Source: an uncultured bacterium
Lineage (GTDB): Bacteria; Bacillota; Clostridia; Christensenellales; Borkfalkiaceae
Assembly: GCA_934871445.1 (NCBI GenBank)
Contig: CAKXBD010000039.1
Span: 1 to 14,911 of the forward strand
Direction: 5' to 3'
Length of the DNA: 14,911 nucleotides
Shown one piece after another: positions 1 to 5,768 of the stretch (within the stretch, counting starts at the first letter, position 1; every line of letters starts with the position of its first letter). Position numbers and translations under genes: made by a program. A model generated the notes under the pieces. The model did no database searches and was not told the DNA's origin. It saw only the letters and a program-made list of their open reading frames with translations.

Positions 1-195
1 AATATGAGCTTCCTGTTCGTAGATGCGATGACTCAGGGACAGGCAAACTCTCATGTATTGCTTTCGTATATGTATAAATTCTTCGGCTCACAATACGGAT
101 ATGCCATGGCAATCGGGACAGTAGTATTCGTATGCGCTTACGGGATTTCGCTGATCATTCAGTTTTTAACTCGCCGTGAAACGGTACAGTACTGA
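1..195 (+). CDS. Carbohydrate ABC transporter permease (MalF/UgpA-like), C-terminal fragment
   Basis: Only the last 64 codons are inside the window; the reading frame is open to base 1, so the gene starts upstream and the ATG at base 4 is an internal methionine. The visible part has a loop with YMYKFFGSQYGYAMAIG, the usual lead into the last membrane helix of CUT1-family sugar permeases, then a hydrophobic helix (about residues 38-56) and a short basic cytoplasmic tail ending RRETVQY. It would be one of two membrane subunits of a binding-protein-dependent sugar importer, paired with the permease 12 bp downstream. The substrate cannot be read from this piece. The phosphorylase that follows suggests a galactose-containing disaccharide, which is inference from context. 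Confidence 0.85.
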   Translation, partial: NMSFLFVDAMTQGQANSHVLLSYMYKFFGSQYGYAMAIGTVVFVCAYGISLIIQFLTRRETVQY

Positions 196-207
196 CGGGA
201 GGAAAAA

Positions 208-1107
208 ATGATGGAAAATCAGGTAAAAAAAGAGGAGCGCTTCTCTTGGAATAAAGCGGGGCGCTGTACCGCAAAAATTTTGAAATATACGTTGCTTATT
301 TTGTTTGCTCTCATTGTCCTTCTGCCGCTTTTTTGGGTGACGATGTCCTCCTTTAAGAAGACGGAAGAAATTAATGCCAATGCGTTCGCTTTTCCTAAAA
401 AGTTTTATTTGGAAAATTATGTAAACGCTTGGAATCGTGCAAATATGGGAGCATATTTCGGAAACTCTATCTTTTTGACCGCGGCGAGCCTCGCCCTGCT
501 CGTCATTCTTGCAGTGCCCTGTTCCTATACGCTCGCCCGCTTTAAGTTCCGCGGCGCAAAGATTATCAGTCTCGTCTTTATGGCGGGGTTATTCATCAAC
601 ATTAACTATATCGTGCTGCCTTTGCATATCATGCTGTTCAACTTTGGTAAGGCGATAGGGGTCGGAGCGAATATTACCAATAATTATTTTACCGTTATTG
701 TCTTGTATGCTTCGACGAGTCTTTCATTCAGTATTTATCTGATGAACAGTTATTTCAAAGCGCTTTCGCCCAGTTTCGAAGAGGCGGCGAAAATCGACGG
801 CTGTGGCTATTTCAAAACCTTCTTATACATCTGTGCTCCGCTCGCAATGCCGAGTATTTTGACGGTCATTCTGTTTAATTTCCTGTCCTATTGGAATGAA
901 TATATTCTCGCCAATACCTTTTTGGATACCGGCAAATCCACTCTTCCCGTCGGACTTCTCCGAATCATGAGAGAATCCAAAACGGCGAACGACCTCGGAA
1001 GAATGTATGCGGGGCTCATGATTGTTATGGTTCCCGTGCTCATTGTGTACGCCTGCGTGCAGGGACAATTAACGAAGGGAATTACGGTCGGGGGCGTAAA
1101 GGGATAA
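208..1107 (+). CDS. Carbohydrate ABC transporter permease (MalG-like, CUT1)
   Basis: A 299-residue inner-membrane subunit of a sugar ABC importer, the usual length for MalG-type partners. Hydrophobic segments lie at about residues 25-47, 86-108, 119-143, 155-176, 212-232 and 269-288, giving six helices. The EAA loop that docks the ATPase begins at about residue 191 (EEAAKIDGCGYFKTFLYICA) and ends in the expected LAMP. The start at 208 follows GGGAGGA by 4-5 bases; ATG at 211 is an equally possible start. It lies 12 bp after the first permease and 73 bp before the phosphorylase, so the three probably share an mRNA. No ATPase gene is visible; CUT1 systems in Bacillota often use a shared MsmK-type ATPase encoded elsewhere. 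The substrate is inferred as galacto- or lacto-N-biose only from the GH112 neighbour. Confidence 0.93.
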   Translation: MMENQVKKEERFSWNKAGRCTAKILKYTLLILFALIVLLPLFWVTMSSFKKTEEINANAFAFPKKFYLENYVNAWNRANMGAYFGNSIFLTAASLALLVILAVPCSYTLARFKFRGAKIISLVFMAGLFININYIVLPLHIMLFNFGKAIGVGANITNNYFTVIVLYASTSLSFSIYLMNSYFKALSPSFEEAAKIDGCGYFKTFLYICAPLAMPSILTVILFNFLSYWNEYILANTFLDTGKSTLPVGLLRIMRESKTANDLGRMYAGLMIVMVPVLIVYACVQGQLTKGITVGGVKG

Positions 1108-1180
1108 TGCCTTTGAAAGAGCGATTTTTATAAAAGAATACTTGTATATGGGCAAAGGCCCAATCATCGGAGAAAGAAAT

Positions 1181-3340
1181 ATGAAAAAGAAAACTTTTGG
1201 AGGAGGTCTCACTATTCCCACCGAAACGGGGTTTGTAGACGAGACATTGAAACTTTTGGAGCGTTGGGGCGCAGATGCGGTTCGCGATTGCGACGGGACC
1301 GCCATGCCCGATGAAATCAAGCGAGCGGGATATAAAATTTATTCGACCTATTTCGTTGCCCGCGGCGATAATGAATTTGCAAAGACCGTGCCCGATGAGA
1401 GGACGCATTTCTTCGTATGCAGCGAATATATCGCCGCATCGGAGGAAACCCTGGTCGTGGATATTTTACGCGGATATTTCAAGCAACAGATTCAACCGGA
1501 ATACGATTGCGACATGAGCAAGTATTGGGAGGTTATTGACCGTACGACAGGAGAGATAGTTCCCGTGTCCGATTGGTCGGCGGATAAGGAAAGCAATTTG
1601 GTGACGATTCAAAATTGTAAAAAGTTCCACCAGTATTCCGTTTCGTTTCTTGCCCGCGCCATTTGGGATAGTACGCAGATGTATAATTACATCACGAATC
1701 ATTGGACGAAAGATAAGGATTTGCCGTTTGACGCGCGCTGTAAAAAGACGGGAGAATACATCGTAAAGCGCATGGAAAAATGGCTGGACGAACATCCCGA
1801 TACGGACGTAGTACGTTTTACGACGTTTTTCTATCACTTCACGTTGTTATTCAATCATATCGGGAAGGAAAAATTTGTCGATTGGTTCGGTTATAGCGGT
1901 TCTGTCAGTGTGGAAGCGCTGGAAGCGTTTGAAAAGGAATACGGTTATGCGCTTCGTCCGGAGGATATTATTGACGAAGGGTATTACAATTCTCCTTTCC
2001 GCGTACCGAGCAAGGCCTTCTGCGATTATATGGACTTTACCATGCGCTTTGTTTCTTCCACGGCTAAAAAGCTGGTGGAAAAGGTCCACGAAAAGGGCAG
2101 GGAAGCGATGATGTTCCTCGGCGATAATTGGATAGGCACCGAGCCCTATGGAAAGTATTTCCAAAGTATCGGACTCGATGCAGTGGTCGGCAGTGTGGGC
2201 GGCGGAGTTACGGTACGCATGCTGACGGATATTCCGGGCCTTAAATATGTAGAAGGAAGATTTTTGCCGTATTTCTTCCCCGATACGTTTTATGAGGGCG
2301 GAGAACCGACTAAGGAATTAAAAAAGAATTGGCGCACGGCGCGTAGAGCTATGCTGAAAAAGCCGCTCGACAGAATCGGTTACGGCGGATATTTGAGTTT
2401 GGCCGCGAAATTCCCCGATTTTGTGGAGGAAGTCGAGCATATTGCAGATGAATTCAGAGAAATTTATCGTAAGGTAAAGGGAAATAATCCCTATTCCAAT
2501 TTGAAAGTGGCCGTTATCAATGCGTGGGGTAAAATTCGTTCATGGCAATGCTTCATGGTCGCGCATGAGTTGTGGTATCAAAAAGTATATTCTTATCAAG
2601 GCATTTTGGAAGCGCTCAGCGGAATGCCGGTAGACGTAGAGTTCCTGAGCTTTGACGACGTATTAAACGGCGCATTGGAGGGATTTGATGTCGCAATCAA
2701 TGCGGGAGATGCAGGAACGGCTTATTCGGGCGGAAAGTGCTGGAATAATCCCGACTTGGAAGCAAAGGTCAGGGAATGGGTTTATAACGGCGGTGGACTC
2801 ATCGGTGTAGGGGAACCCTCTGCCTATCTCAAAAACGGCAGATATTTTGTCCTTTCCGATGTATTCGGAGTCGATAAAGAACTTGGATTTACACTTTCCA
2901 CGGATAAATATAACCTCGAGAAAGTAAGTGGGCATTTTATTTTGGAGGATGCGAAAGCTCCTCTCGATTACGGCGAGGGAATGAAGAGCATTTATGCGAA
3001 ACCCGATACTTCGGTTTTGGATATATGCGGACAGGATGTATTCATGGCGGTGAACGATTACGGCAAGGGCAGAGCCTTCTATATGGCAGGACTTCCTTAT
3101 AATGTCCAGAACGAGCGCATTTTGTACCGTGCCTGTCATTATGTGGCCCATAAAGAAAAATTGCTTAAACGCTGGTATTGTGACGATACGGCCGTGGCGG
3201 TGCAATATTATCCGCAGATCGGAGAATGTGCCCTCGTCAATAACGGAGATTCGGCGGTCGATACGACTTTCTATGACGGAAACGGAAAAGCCGAAAAGAT
3301 CTCCCTTTCGTCCGGAGAACTTCTCTGGCGCAAAGTATAA
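1181..3340 (+). CDS. lnpA: GH112 phosphorylase: 1,3-beta-galactosyl-N-acetylhexosamine phosphorylase (lacto-/galacto-N-biose phosphorylase)
   Basis: A 719-residue cytoplasmic phosphorylase that splits Gal-beta-1,3-GlcNAc or Gal-beta-1,3-GalNAc with phosphate to Gal-1-P and free HexNAc. Family hallmarks include the N-terminal GGLTIPTETGF and GADAVRDCDGTAMPDE, the barrel segment FLGDNWIGTEPYGKYF, and GRFLPYFFPDTFYEGGEP. Asp315 in GDNWIG matches the general-acid Asp of the bifidobacterial enzyme (Asp313 there). A partly broken (beta/alpha)8 barrel fills about residues 1-430, followed by a Rossmann-like domain (about 440-640) and a beta-rich tail, as in the family. The start at 1181 has GGAG eight bases upstream; the ATGs at 1142 and 1148 lack such a site. 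No signal peptide is seen. A GH112 subgroup acts on galactosyl-1,4-rhamnose instead. The NahK-type kinase at 10986 favours HexNAc disaccharides, but specificity is not proven by sequence. Confidence 0.93.
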   Translation: MKKKTFGGGLTIPTETGFVDETLKLLERWGADAVRDCDGTAMPDEIKRAGYKIYSTYFVARGDNEFAKTVPDERTHFFVCSEYIAASEETLVVDILRGYFKQQIQPEYDCDMSKYWEVIDRTTGEIVPVSDWSADKESNLVTIQNCKKFHQYSVSFLARAIWDSTQMYNYITNHWTKDKDLPFDARCKKTGEYIVKRMEKWLDEHPDTDVVRFTTFFYHFTLLFNHIGKEKFVDWFGYSGSVSVEALEAFEKEYGYALRPEDIIDEGYYNSPFRVPSKAFCDYMDFTMRFVSSTAKKLVEKVHEKGREAMMFLGDNWIGTEPYGKYFQSIGLDAVVGSVGGGVTVRMLTDIPGLKYVEGRFLPYFFPDTFYEGGEPTKELKKNWRTARRAMLKKPLDRIGYGGYLSLAAKFPDFVEEVEHIADEFREIYRKVKGNNPYSNLKVAVINAWGKIRSWQCFMVAHELWYQKVYSYQGILEALSGMPVDVEFLSFDDVLNGALEGFDVAINAGDAGTAYSGGKCWNNPDLEAKVREWVYNGGGLIGVGEPSAYLKNGRYFVLSDVFGVDKELGFTLSTDKYNLEKVSGHFILEDAKAPLDYGEGMKSIYAKPDTSVLDICGQDVFMAVNDYGKGRAFYMAGLPYNVQNERILYRACHYVAHKEKLLKRWYCDDTAVAVQYYPQIGECALVNNGDSAVDTTFYDGNGKAEKISLSSGELLWRKV

Positions 3341-3353
3341 TCGGATATGATAA

Positions 3354-3390
3354 AAAACCGGACGAAAAATTCGTCCGGTTTTAGTCTAAT
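3354..3390 (+). terminator. Intrinsic terminator after the GH112 gene
   Basis: A perfect 13-bp stem, AAAACCGGACGAA (3354-3366) pairing with TTCGTCCGGTTTT (3370-3382), with an AAA loop. The stem ends in four Ts. It begins 13 bases after the phosphorylase stop codon, so it closes the permease-phosphorylase transcript. The A-rich left flank could also let it work in the reverse direction. Confidence 0.92.
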
Positions 3391-3411
3391 AAAAATATTT
3401 TCTTTCTCCGA

Positions 3412-3440
3412 TTGACTTTGTTCCGGTTTTCTTGTATAAT
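3412..3440 (+). promoter_or_regulatory. Sigma-A promoter of the histidine phosphatase gene
   Basis: TTGACT (3412-3417) and a perfect TATAAT (3435-3440) are separated by exactly 17 bases. Transcription would start near 3447, leaving a 5' leader of about 54 nt before the ATG at 3501. The promoter sits just after a terminator, so this gene appears to be expressed on its own. Confidence 0.88.
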
Positions 3441-3449
3441 GACGTAAGA

Positions 3450-3472
3450 AAGCGAGCGTGAAAAGCTCGCTT
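3450..3472 (+). promoter_or_regulatory. Hairpin at the 5' end of the histidine phosphatase mRNA
   Basis: AAGCGAGC (3450-3457) and GCTCGCTT (3465-3472) form a perfect 8-bp stem with a 7-base loop. It would begin within a few bases of the predicted transcription start and end 14 bases before the ribosome binding site (GGAGGT, near 3490). No T-tract follows, so it is not a terminator. A 5' stem in this position commonly protects mRNA from 5'-end-dependent decay; that role here is inference. Confidence 0.6.
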
Positions 3473-3500
3473 CCGCTGCAATATCCACGGAGGTAAACCT

Positions 3501-4226
3501 ATGAAACTTCTGATCATACGACACGGAGACCCCGATTACGTGCACGATACCTTGACGGAAAAAGGAAAGAGAGAAGCAGAATTGCTCTCCCGAATGTTAG
3601 TCAAGGAAAAGATAGATTTTATTTATTGTTCTCCCTTGGGACGAGCCAAGGAAACTTGTGCCTATACGGCGGAAAAATTAAAAATGACGCCCGTAATATG
3701 TCCTTGGCTACAAGAATTTGACTATCGCGTTGAATTGCCCGACGGGGAAAAGAATCATTTGATTTGGGATATGCTTCCCGAAATTTGGACAGGGCAAAAG
3801 GAAATGTACGTTAACGACTGCTGGCTGGAGCAGCCCTTTATGGAAACGGGGCATATCCGAGAACATTATCGGGAAGTGATACAGGGATTTGATGAACTGC
3901 TTGCAAAACATGGCTATGTACGTGAAGGGAAAATTTATCGTGCCGAAAATCCCAATCGAGATACGGTAGCCCTCTTTTGCCATTTCGGTTTGGAAACCGT
4001 ATTGTTGTCGCGCCTGTTCAATATTCCTCCTACCGTCCTCGCTCATGTATTCGTAGCCTTACCCACTTCCGTAACGACTCTGTATACCGAGGAACGCCGC
4101 CGAGGAAAGGCGATTTTTCGTTGTTGCGCCTTTGGAGAAACGACACATCTCTATATCGGAAAAGAAGCGCCTTCCTTTTCCGCTCGCTTTTGCGAAACTT
4201 TCGATTCCGATGAAAGACATGACTAA
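3501..4226 (+). CDS. Histidine phosphatase family protein (phosphoglycerate mutase-like)
   Basis: A 241-residue cytoplasmic protein of the histidine phosphatase superfamily. The opening strand leads into IIRHGD, with Arg7 and the phospho-accepting His8. SPLGRAKET (Arg48) supplies the second phosphate-binding arginine, and CHFGLETV carries the second catalytic-pocket histidine (His161). The acidic residue likely to act as proton donor lies in the QEFDYRVELPDGE region (about residues 73-86). Most members are phosphatases rather than true mutases; the substrate cannot be told from sequence. GGAGGT about seven bases upstream fixes the start. The gene stands alone between a terminator and a long A+T-rich spacer, with its own promoter. 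No clear T-tract terminator follows; only weak short inverted repeats (for example CTAAC 4223-4227 with GTTAG 4233-4237) are present. Confidence 0.9.
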   Translation: MKLLIIRHGDPDYVHDTLTEKGKREAELLSRMLVKEKIDFIYCSPLGRAKETCAYTAEKLKMTPVICPWLQEFDYRVELPDGEKNHLIWDMLPEIWTGQKEMYVNDCWLEQPFMETGHIREHYREVIQGFDELLAKHGYVREGKIYRAENPNRDTVALFCHFGLETVLLSRLFNIPPTVLAHVFVALPTSVTTLYTEERRRGKAIFRCCAFGETTHLYIGKEAPSFSARFCETFDSDERHD

Positions 4227-4373
4227 CTAAAGGTTAGATATTAGTATATTTCATTCCTTGAAGTATAACGAAAGAGATTTTTCTTTCATATAGGCAGGGT
4301 AGAGATGAGCGCTTTTTCAAAAAAATAGAAAAGAAAAATTTTGAGATAAAATATTATATTTATTCACAAAATC

Positions 4374-4438
4374 AAATAAAATAACATATTTTACAAATAA
4401 AATACACGGGGAAGACTTCAAAAAAAGTAAATAAAATA
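4374..4438 (+). repeat. Threefold AAATAAAATA repeat in a very A+T-rich spacer
   Basis: The 10-mer AAATAAAATA occurs at 4374-4383, 4395-4404 and 4429-4438. The first two copies share a preceding C and start 21 bp apart, about two helical turns. They lie in an A+T-rich tract (about 4310-4460) far poorer in G+C than the flanking genes, and end 21 bp before the -35 box at 4460. Possible roles are an UP element, a bent-DNA segment or a regulator site. Simple composition bias is also possible. Confidence 0.5.
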
Positions 4439-4459
4439 AAGAAAAATATTCAATAACCA

Positions 4460-4488
4460 TTGACAAAGTGAAAAATGTGTGATATGAT
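4460..4488 (+). promoter_or_regulatory. Strong sigma-A promoter with extended -10, upstream of the structured leader
   Basis: A perfect TTGACA (4460-4465), a 17-base spacer, then TATGAT (4483-4488) with TG one base ahead (4480-4481), making an extended -10. Transcription would start near 4495. A+T-rich DNA immediately upstream would suit an UP element. This is the best promoter in the window, yet no large gene begins in the next 350 bases, which implies a short RNA or a leader controlling the glm operon. Confidence 0.88.
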
Positions 4489-4584
4489 TATATACAATAA
4501 AATATGCGGAAAGAAATCGGTAAGTAATTGTTAAGGTCTTTTGACCTAATTAAATATCCGATAGAAAAAGTTGTGGGGAGAAGC

Positions 4585-4692
4585 ATGACTTTGGAAGAAT
4601 CCAGCGAAGAGAAAGAGGAGCCGTTTCAAAGCGCTCCTTTTGAGAGATACAAAAGACAAAATAACGGACGCGAATTTAGCATCGACAGATAA
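4585..4692 (+). CDS. Possible 35-residue small protein or leader peptide
   Basis: An ATG at 4585, preceded by GGGGAG (4575-4580) with a 4-base gap, opens 35 codons ending in TAA at 4690-4692. The peptide starts MTLEESSEEKEEPFQSAPFE and ends GREFSIDR; it is highly charged, with an acidic N-terminal half and a basic C-terminal half, and has no membrane segment. It is not recognised. The last codons run through the left arm of the terminator stem (4658-4671), and the stop codon falls in the stem's loop, so a translating ribosome would prevent the terminator from folding. That is attenuator geometry. Nothing points to a classic amino-acid leader: no residue is strongly repeated except Glu. It may instead be chance within a non-coding RNA. 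Confidence 0.4.
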   Translation: MTLEESSEEKEEPFQSAPFERYKRQNNGREFSIDR

Positions 4693-4730
4693 AGCCGATG
4701 CAGTTTTTGCGTCCGTTATTTTCTTTTTTT
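4658..4730 (+). terminator. Intrinsic terminator with a branched loop, upstream of the glm operon
   Basis: A perfect 14-bp stem, AAAATAACGGACGC (4658-4671) with GCGTCCGTTATTTT (4709-4722), is followed by C and seven Ts (4724-4730). The 37-base loop holds a second 6-bp stem (4679-4684 with 4696-4701). Most intrinsic terminators have short loops, so the long loop with an inner hairpin suggests a regulated or structured RNA end. It lies 120 bp before the acetyltransferase gene. Confidence 0.85.
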
Positions 4731-4791
4731 GAAGAAAAGGGAAAAAAGCAGAAAGATTTGCGGAAAATATTTATAGGGTTTCTATGATAGA

Positions 4792-4822
4792 TTGACGCTT
4801 TTCGGCGGATAATAAATATAAT
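4792..4822 (+). promoter_or_regulatory. Possible second promoter for the glm operon
   Basis: TTGACG (4792-4797) and TATAAT (4817-4822) are separated by 19 bases, longer than the ideal 17. Transcription would start at about 4829, only some 20 nt before the ATG at 4851. It lies after the terminator at 4658-4730, so it would give expression of the operon independent of the leader. The spacing makes it weak or doubtful. Confidence 0.4.
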
Positions 4823-4850
4823 ATATCAGATAAAAAACGGAGGAATGTGC

Positions 4851-5510
4851 ATGCTTACGATAGCGGAACTATATGATTTCGGCCATACCCTTGCGGGAGA
4901 GTATCTTTCGAGATACACTTATCCTTGGGAGGCTTTGAAAGGGATTAAAGACTATATTCTCGCTTTGGGCGAAACATTAGACAAGGGAGAATATACGGAA
5001 ATCTCCCCGAGTGTATGGGTGCATAAAACGGCGAAAATCGCTCCGACCGCATACTTGGGGGCTCCTTGTATTATCGGAGCGGGGACGGAGGTGAGACATT
5101 GTGCGTTTATTCGCGGTTCTGCATTGGTGGGGGAAAACTGTGTGGTGGGAAATTCGGTAGAGCTGAAAAATGTCATACTGTTCGACAATGTGCAAACTCC
5201 GCATTATAATTATGTCGGAGACAGTATATTGGGTTATAAATCGCACATGGGAGCGGGTTCGATCACTTCCAACGTAAAATCCGACAAAACGTCGGTAACC
5301 GTAAAAAATGGGACGGAAATCATAGAGACGGGACTGAAAAAAATGGGGGCGATGTTGGGCGATTTTGTAGAAGTCGGTTGTAACAGCGTTCTCAATCCGG
5401 GAACCGTCATAGGGCGGAACACGAACATCTATCCGCTATCCTGTGTCCGCGGGGTCGTGCCTGCGGATTCAATCTGGAAAACGGGAGGTGTAACGGTAAA
5501 GAAAAAATAA
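4851..5510 (+). CDS. Stand-alone left-handed beta-helix sugar-1-phosphate N-acetyltransferase (GlmU C-terminal-like)
   Basis: A 219-residue protein with hexapeptide repeats from about residue 50 (VWVHKTAKIAPTAYLGAPC and onward) and no N-terminal nucleotidyltransferase domain. Arg88, Lys106, His118 and Tyr121 match in kind and exact spacing the E. coli GlmU acetyltransferase residues Arg333, Lys351, His363 (catalytic base) and Tyr366. GAGSIT followed by Asn141, and an inserted ETGLKKMGAMLGDFVEVG loop, resemble archaeal sugar-1-phosphate acetyltransferases such as Sulfolobus ST0452. It would convert GlcN-1-P to GlcNAc-1-P using acetyl-CoA, fitting the glmM and glmS genes downstream. The E. coli Asn377 position is His132 here. 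The start at 4851 is chosen because GGAGG (4839-4843) lies seven bases upstream; ATG 4845 is only one base from it. Automatic annotation may label such proteins UDP-GlcNAc pyrophosphorylase, but the uridylyltransferase half is absent. Confidence 0.82.
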   Translation: MLTIAELYDFGHTLAGEYLSRYTYPWEALKGIKDYILALGETLDKGEYTEISPSVWVHKTAKIAPTAYLGAPCIIGAGTEVRHCAFIRGSALVGENCVVGNSVELKNVILFDNVQTPHYNYVGDSILGYKSHMGAGSITSNVKSDKTSVTVKNGTEIIETGLKKMGAMLGDFVEVGCNSVLNPGTVIGRNTNIYPLSCVRGVVPADSIWKTGGVTVKKK

Positions 5511-5680
5511 GATTAAATGAATATGGAACGAAAAGAGAAACCCGCAGGCGTATATTTTAAGGGAAAGAAATCGGGCGAGGCCGAAAAGCGCTGAAAAAGT
5601 GGCGCGGAGTTTTCGAGGACAGGTTTGAATGGATAAAGTCGGCACTGAAAAGTCCGACATTTGTACGGAGCGCCTCGCAT

Positions 5681-5701
5681 TGCGGATACTTAATTTCCGC
5701 A
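5681..5701 (+). promoter_or_regulatory. Palindrome TGCGGA-N9-TCCGCA, possible operator, before glmM
   Basis: In the 258-bp gap between the acetyltransferase and glmM, TGCGGA (5681-5686) and TCCGCA (5696-5701) form a 21-bp inverted repeat. It overlaps a weak promoter-like pair, TTGCGG (5680-5685) and TATAGA (5702-5707), 16 bases apart. No T-tract follows, so it is not an intrinsic terminator. An operator over an internal promoter for glmM-glmS is one reading. The rest of the gap (5511-5762) holds a second weak inverted repeat (GTCGG 5638-5642 with CCGAC 5654-5658) and no convincing gene. Confidence 0.35.
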
Positions 5702-5768
5702 TATAGAAAGAATAATTCGGATTTGAGAGTTTTAAGAGGAAATAAATTTTTTATAAGAGGAAATGTCT

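Larger units (their letters stand above)
4495..4730 (+). ncRNA. Candidate structured leader RNA or small RNA, class not recognised
   Basis: About 235 nt lie between a strong promoter and an intrinsic terminator. Three structures can be read. (1) At 4516-4562, ATCGG pairs with CCGAT, TAATT (4525-4529) with AATTA (4548-4552), and AGGTC (4534-4538) with GACCT (4543-4547), closed by a TTTT loop with a GTTA bulge. (2) AAGAGGAGC (4613-4621) pairs with GCTCCTTTT (4633-4641), nine pairs including one G-T. (3) The terminator stem at 4658-4722 contains an inner stem, GCATCG (4679-4684) with CGATGC (4696-4701). I could not match it to the glmS ribozyme, 6S, SRP, tmRNA, T-box or a riboswitch class I know. 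It may be a free small RNA, an attenuator for the downstream operon, or the mRNA of the 35-codon ORF. Confidence 0.6.

Noticed and set aside
1149..1162. Short hairpin TGGGC/GCCCA before the GH112 ribosome binding site
   Set aside because: Only five base pairs, does not include the ribosome binding site, and no T-tract follows; no clear role.
4270..4287. GAAAGA/TCTTTC inverted repeat after the histidine phosphatase gene as terminator
   Set aside because: The stem is six mostly A-T pairs with no following T-run; too weak to call.
4658..4722. Integron attC-like site because of long imperfect dyad symmetry
   Set aside because: The outer arms lack the RYYYAAC/GTTRRRY core, and a T-tract follows directly; an intrinsic terminator explains it better.
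5517..5594. 25-codon ORF in the gap before glmM
   Set aside because: No usable ribosome binding site, strongly basic composition, and no sign of conservation that can be judged from one sequence.
5511..5768. glmS-type ribozyme or other known riboswitch before glmM
   Set aside because: No AGCGCC core or the expected pseudoknot sequences. An AGCGCT and a nearby GGCGCG give only superficial similarity.
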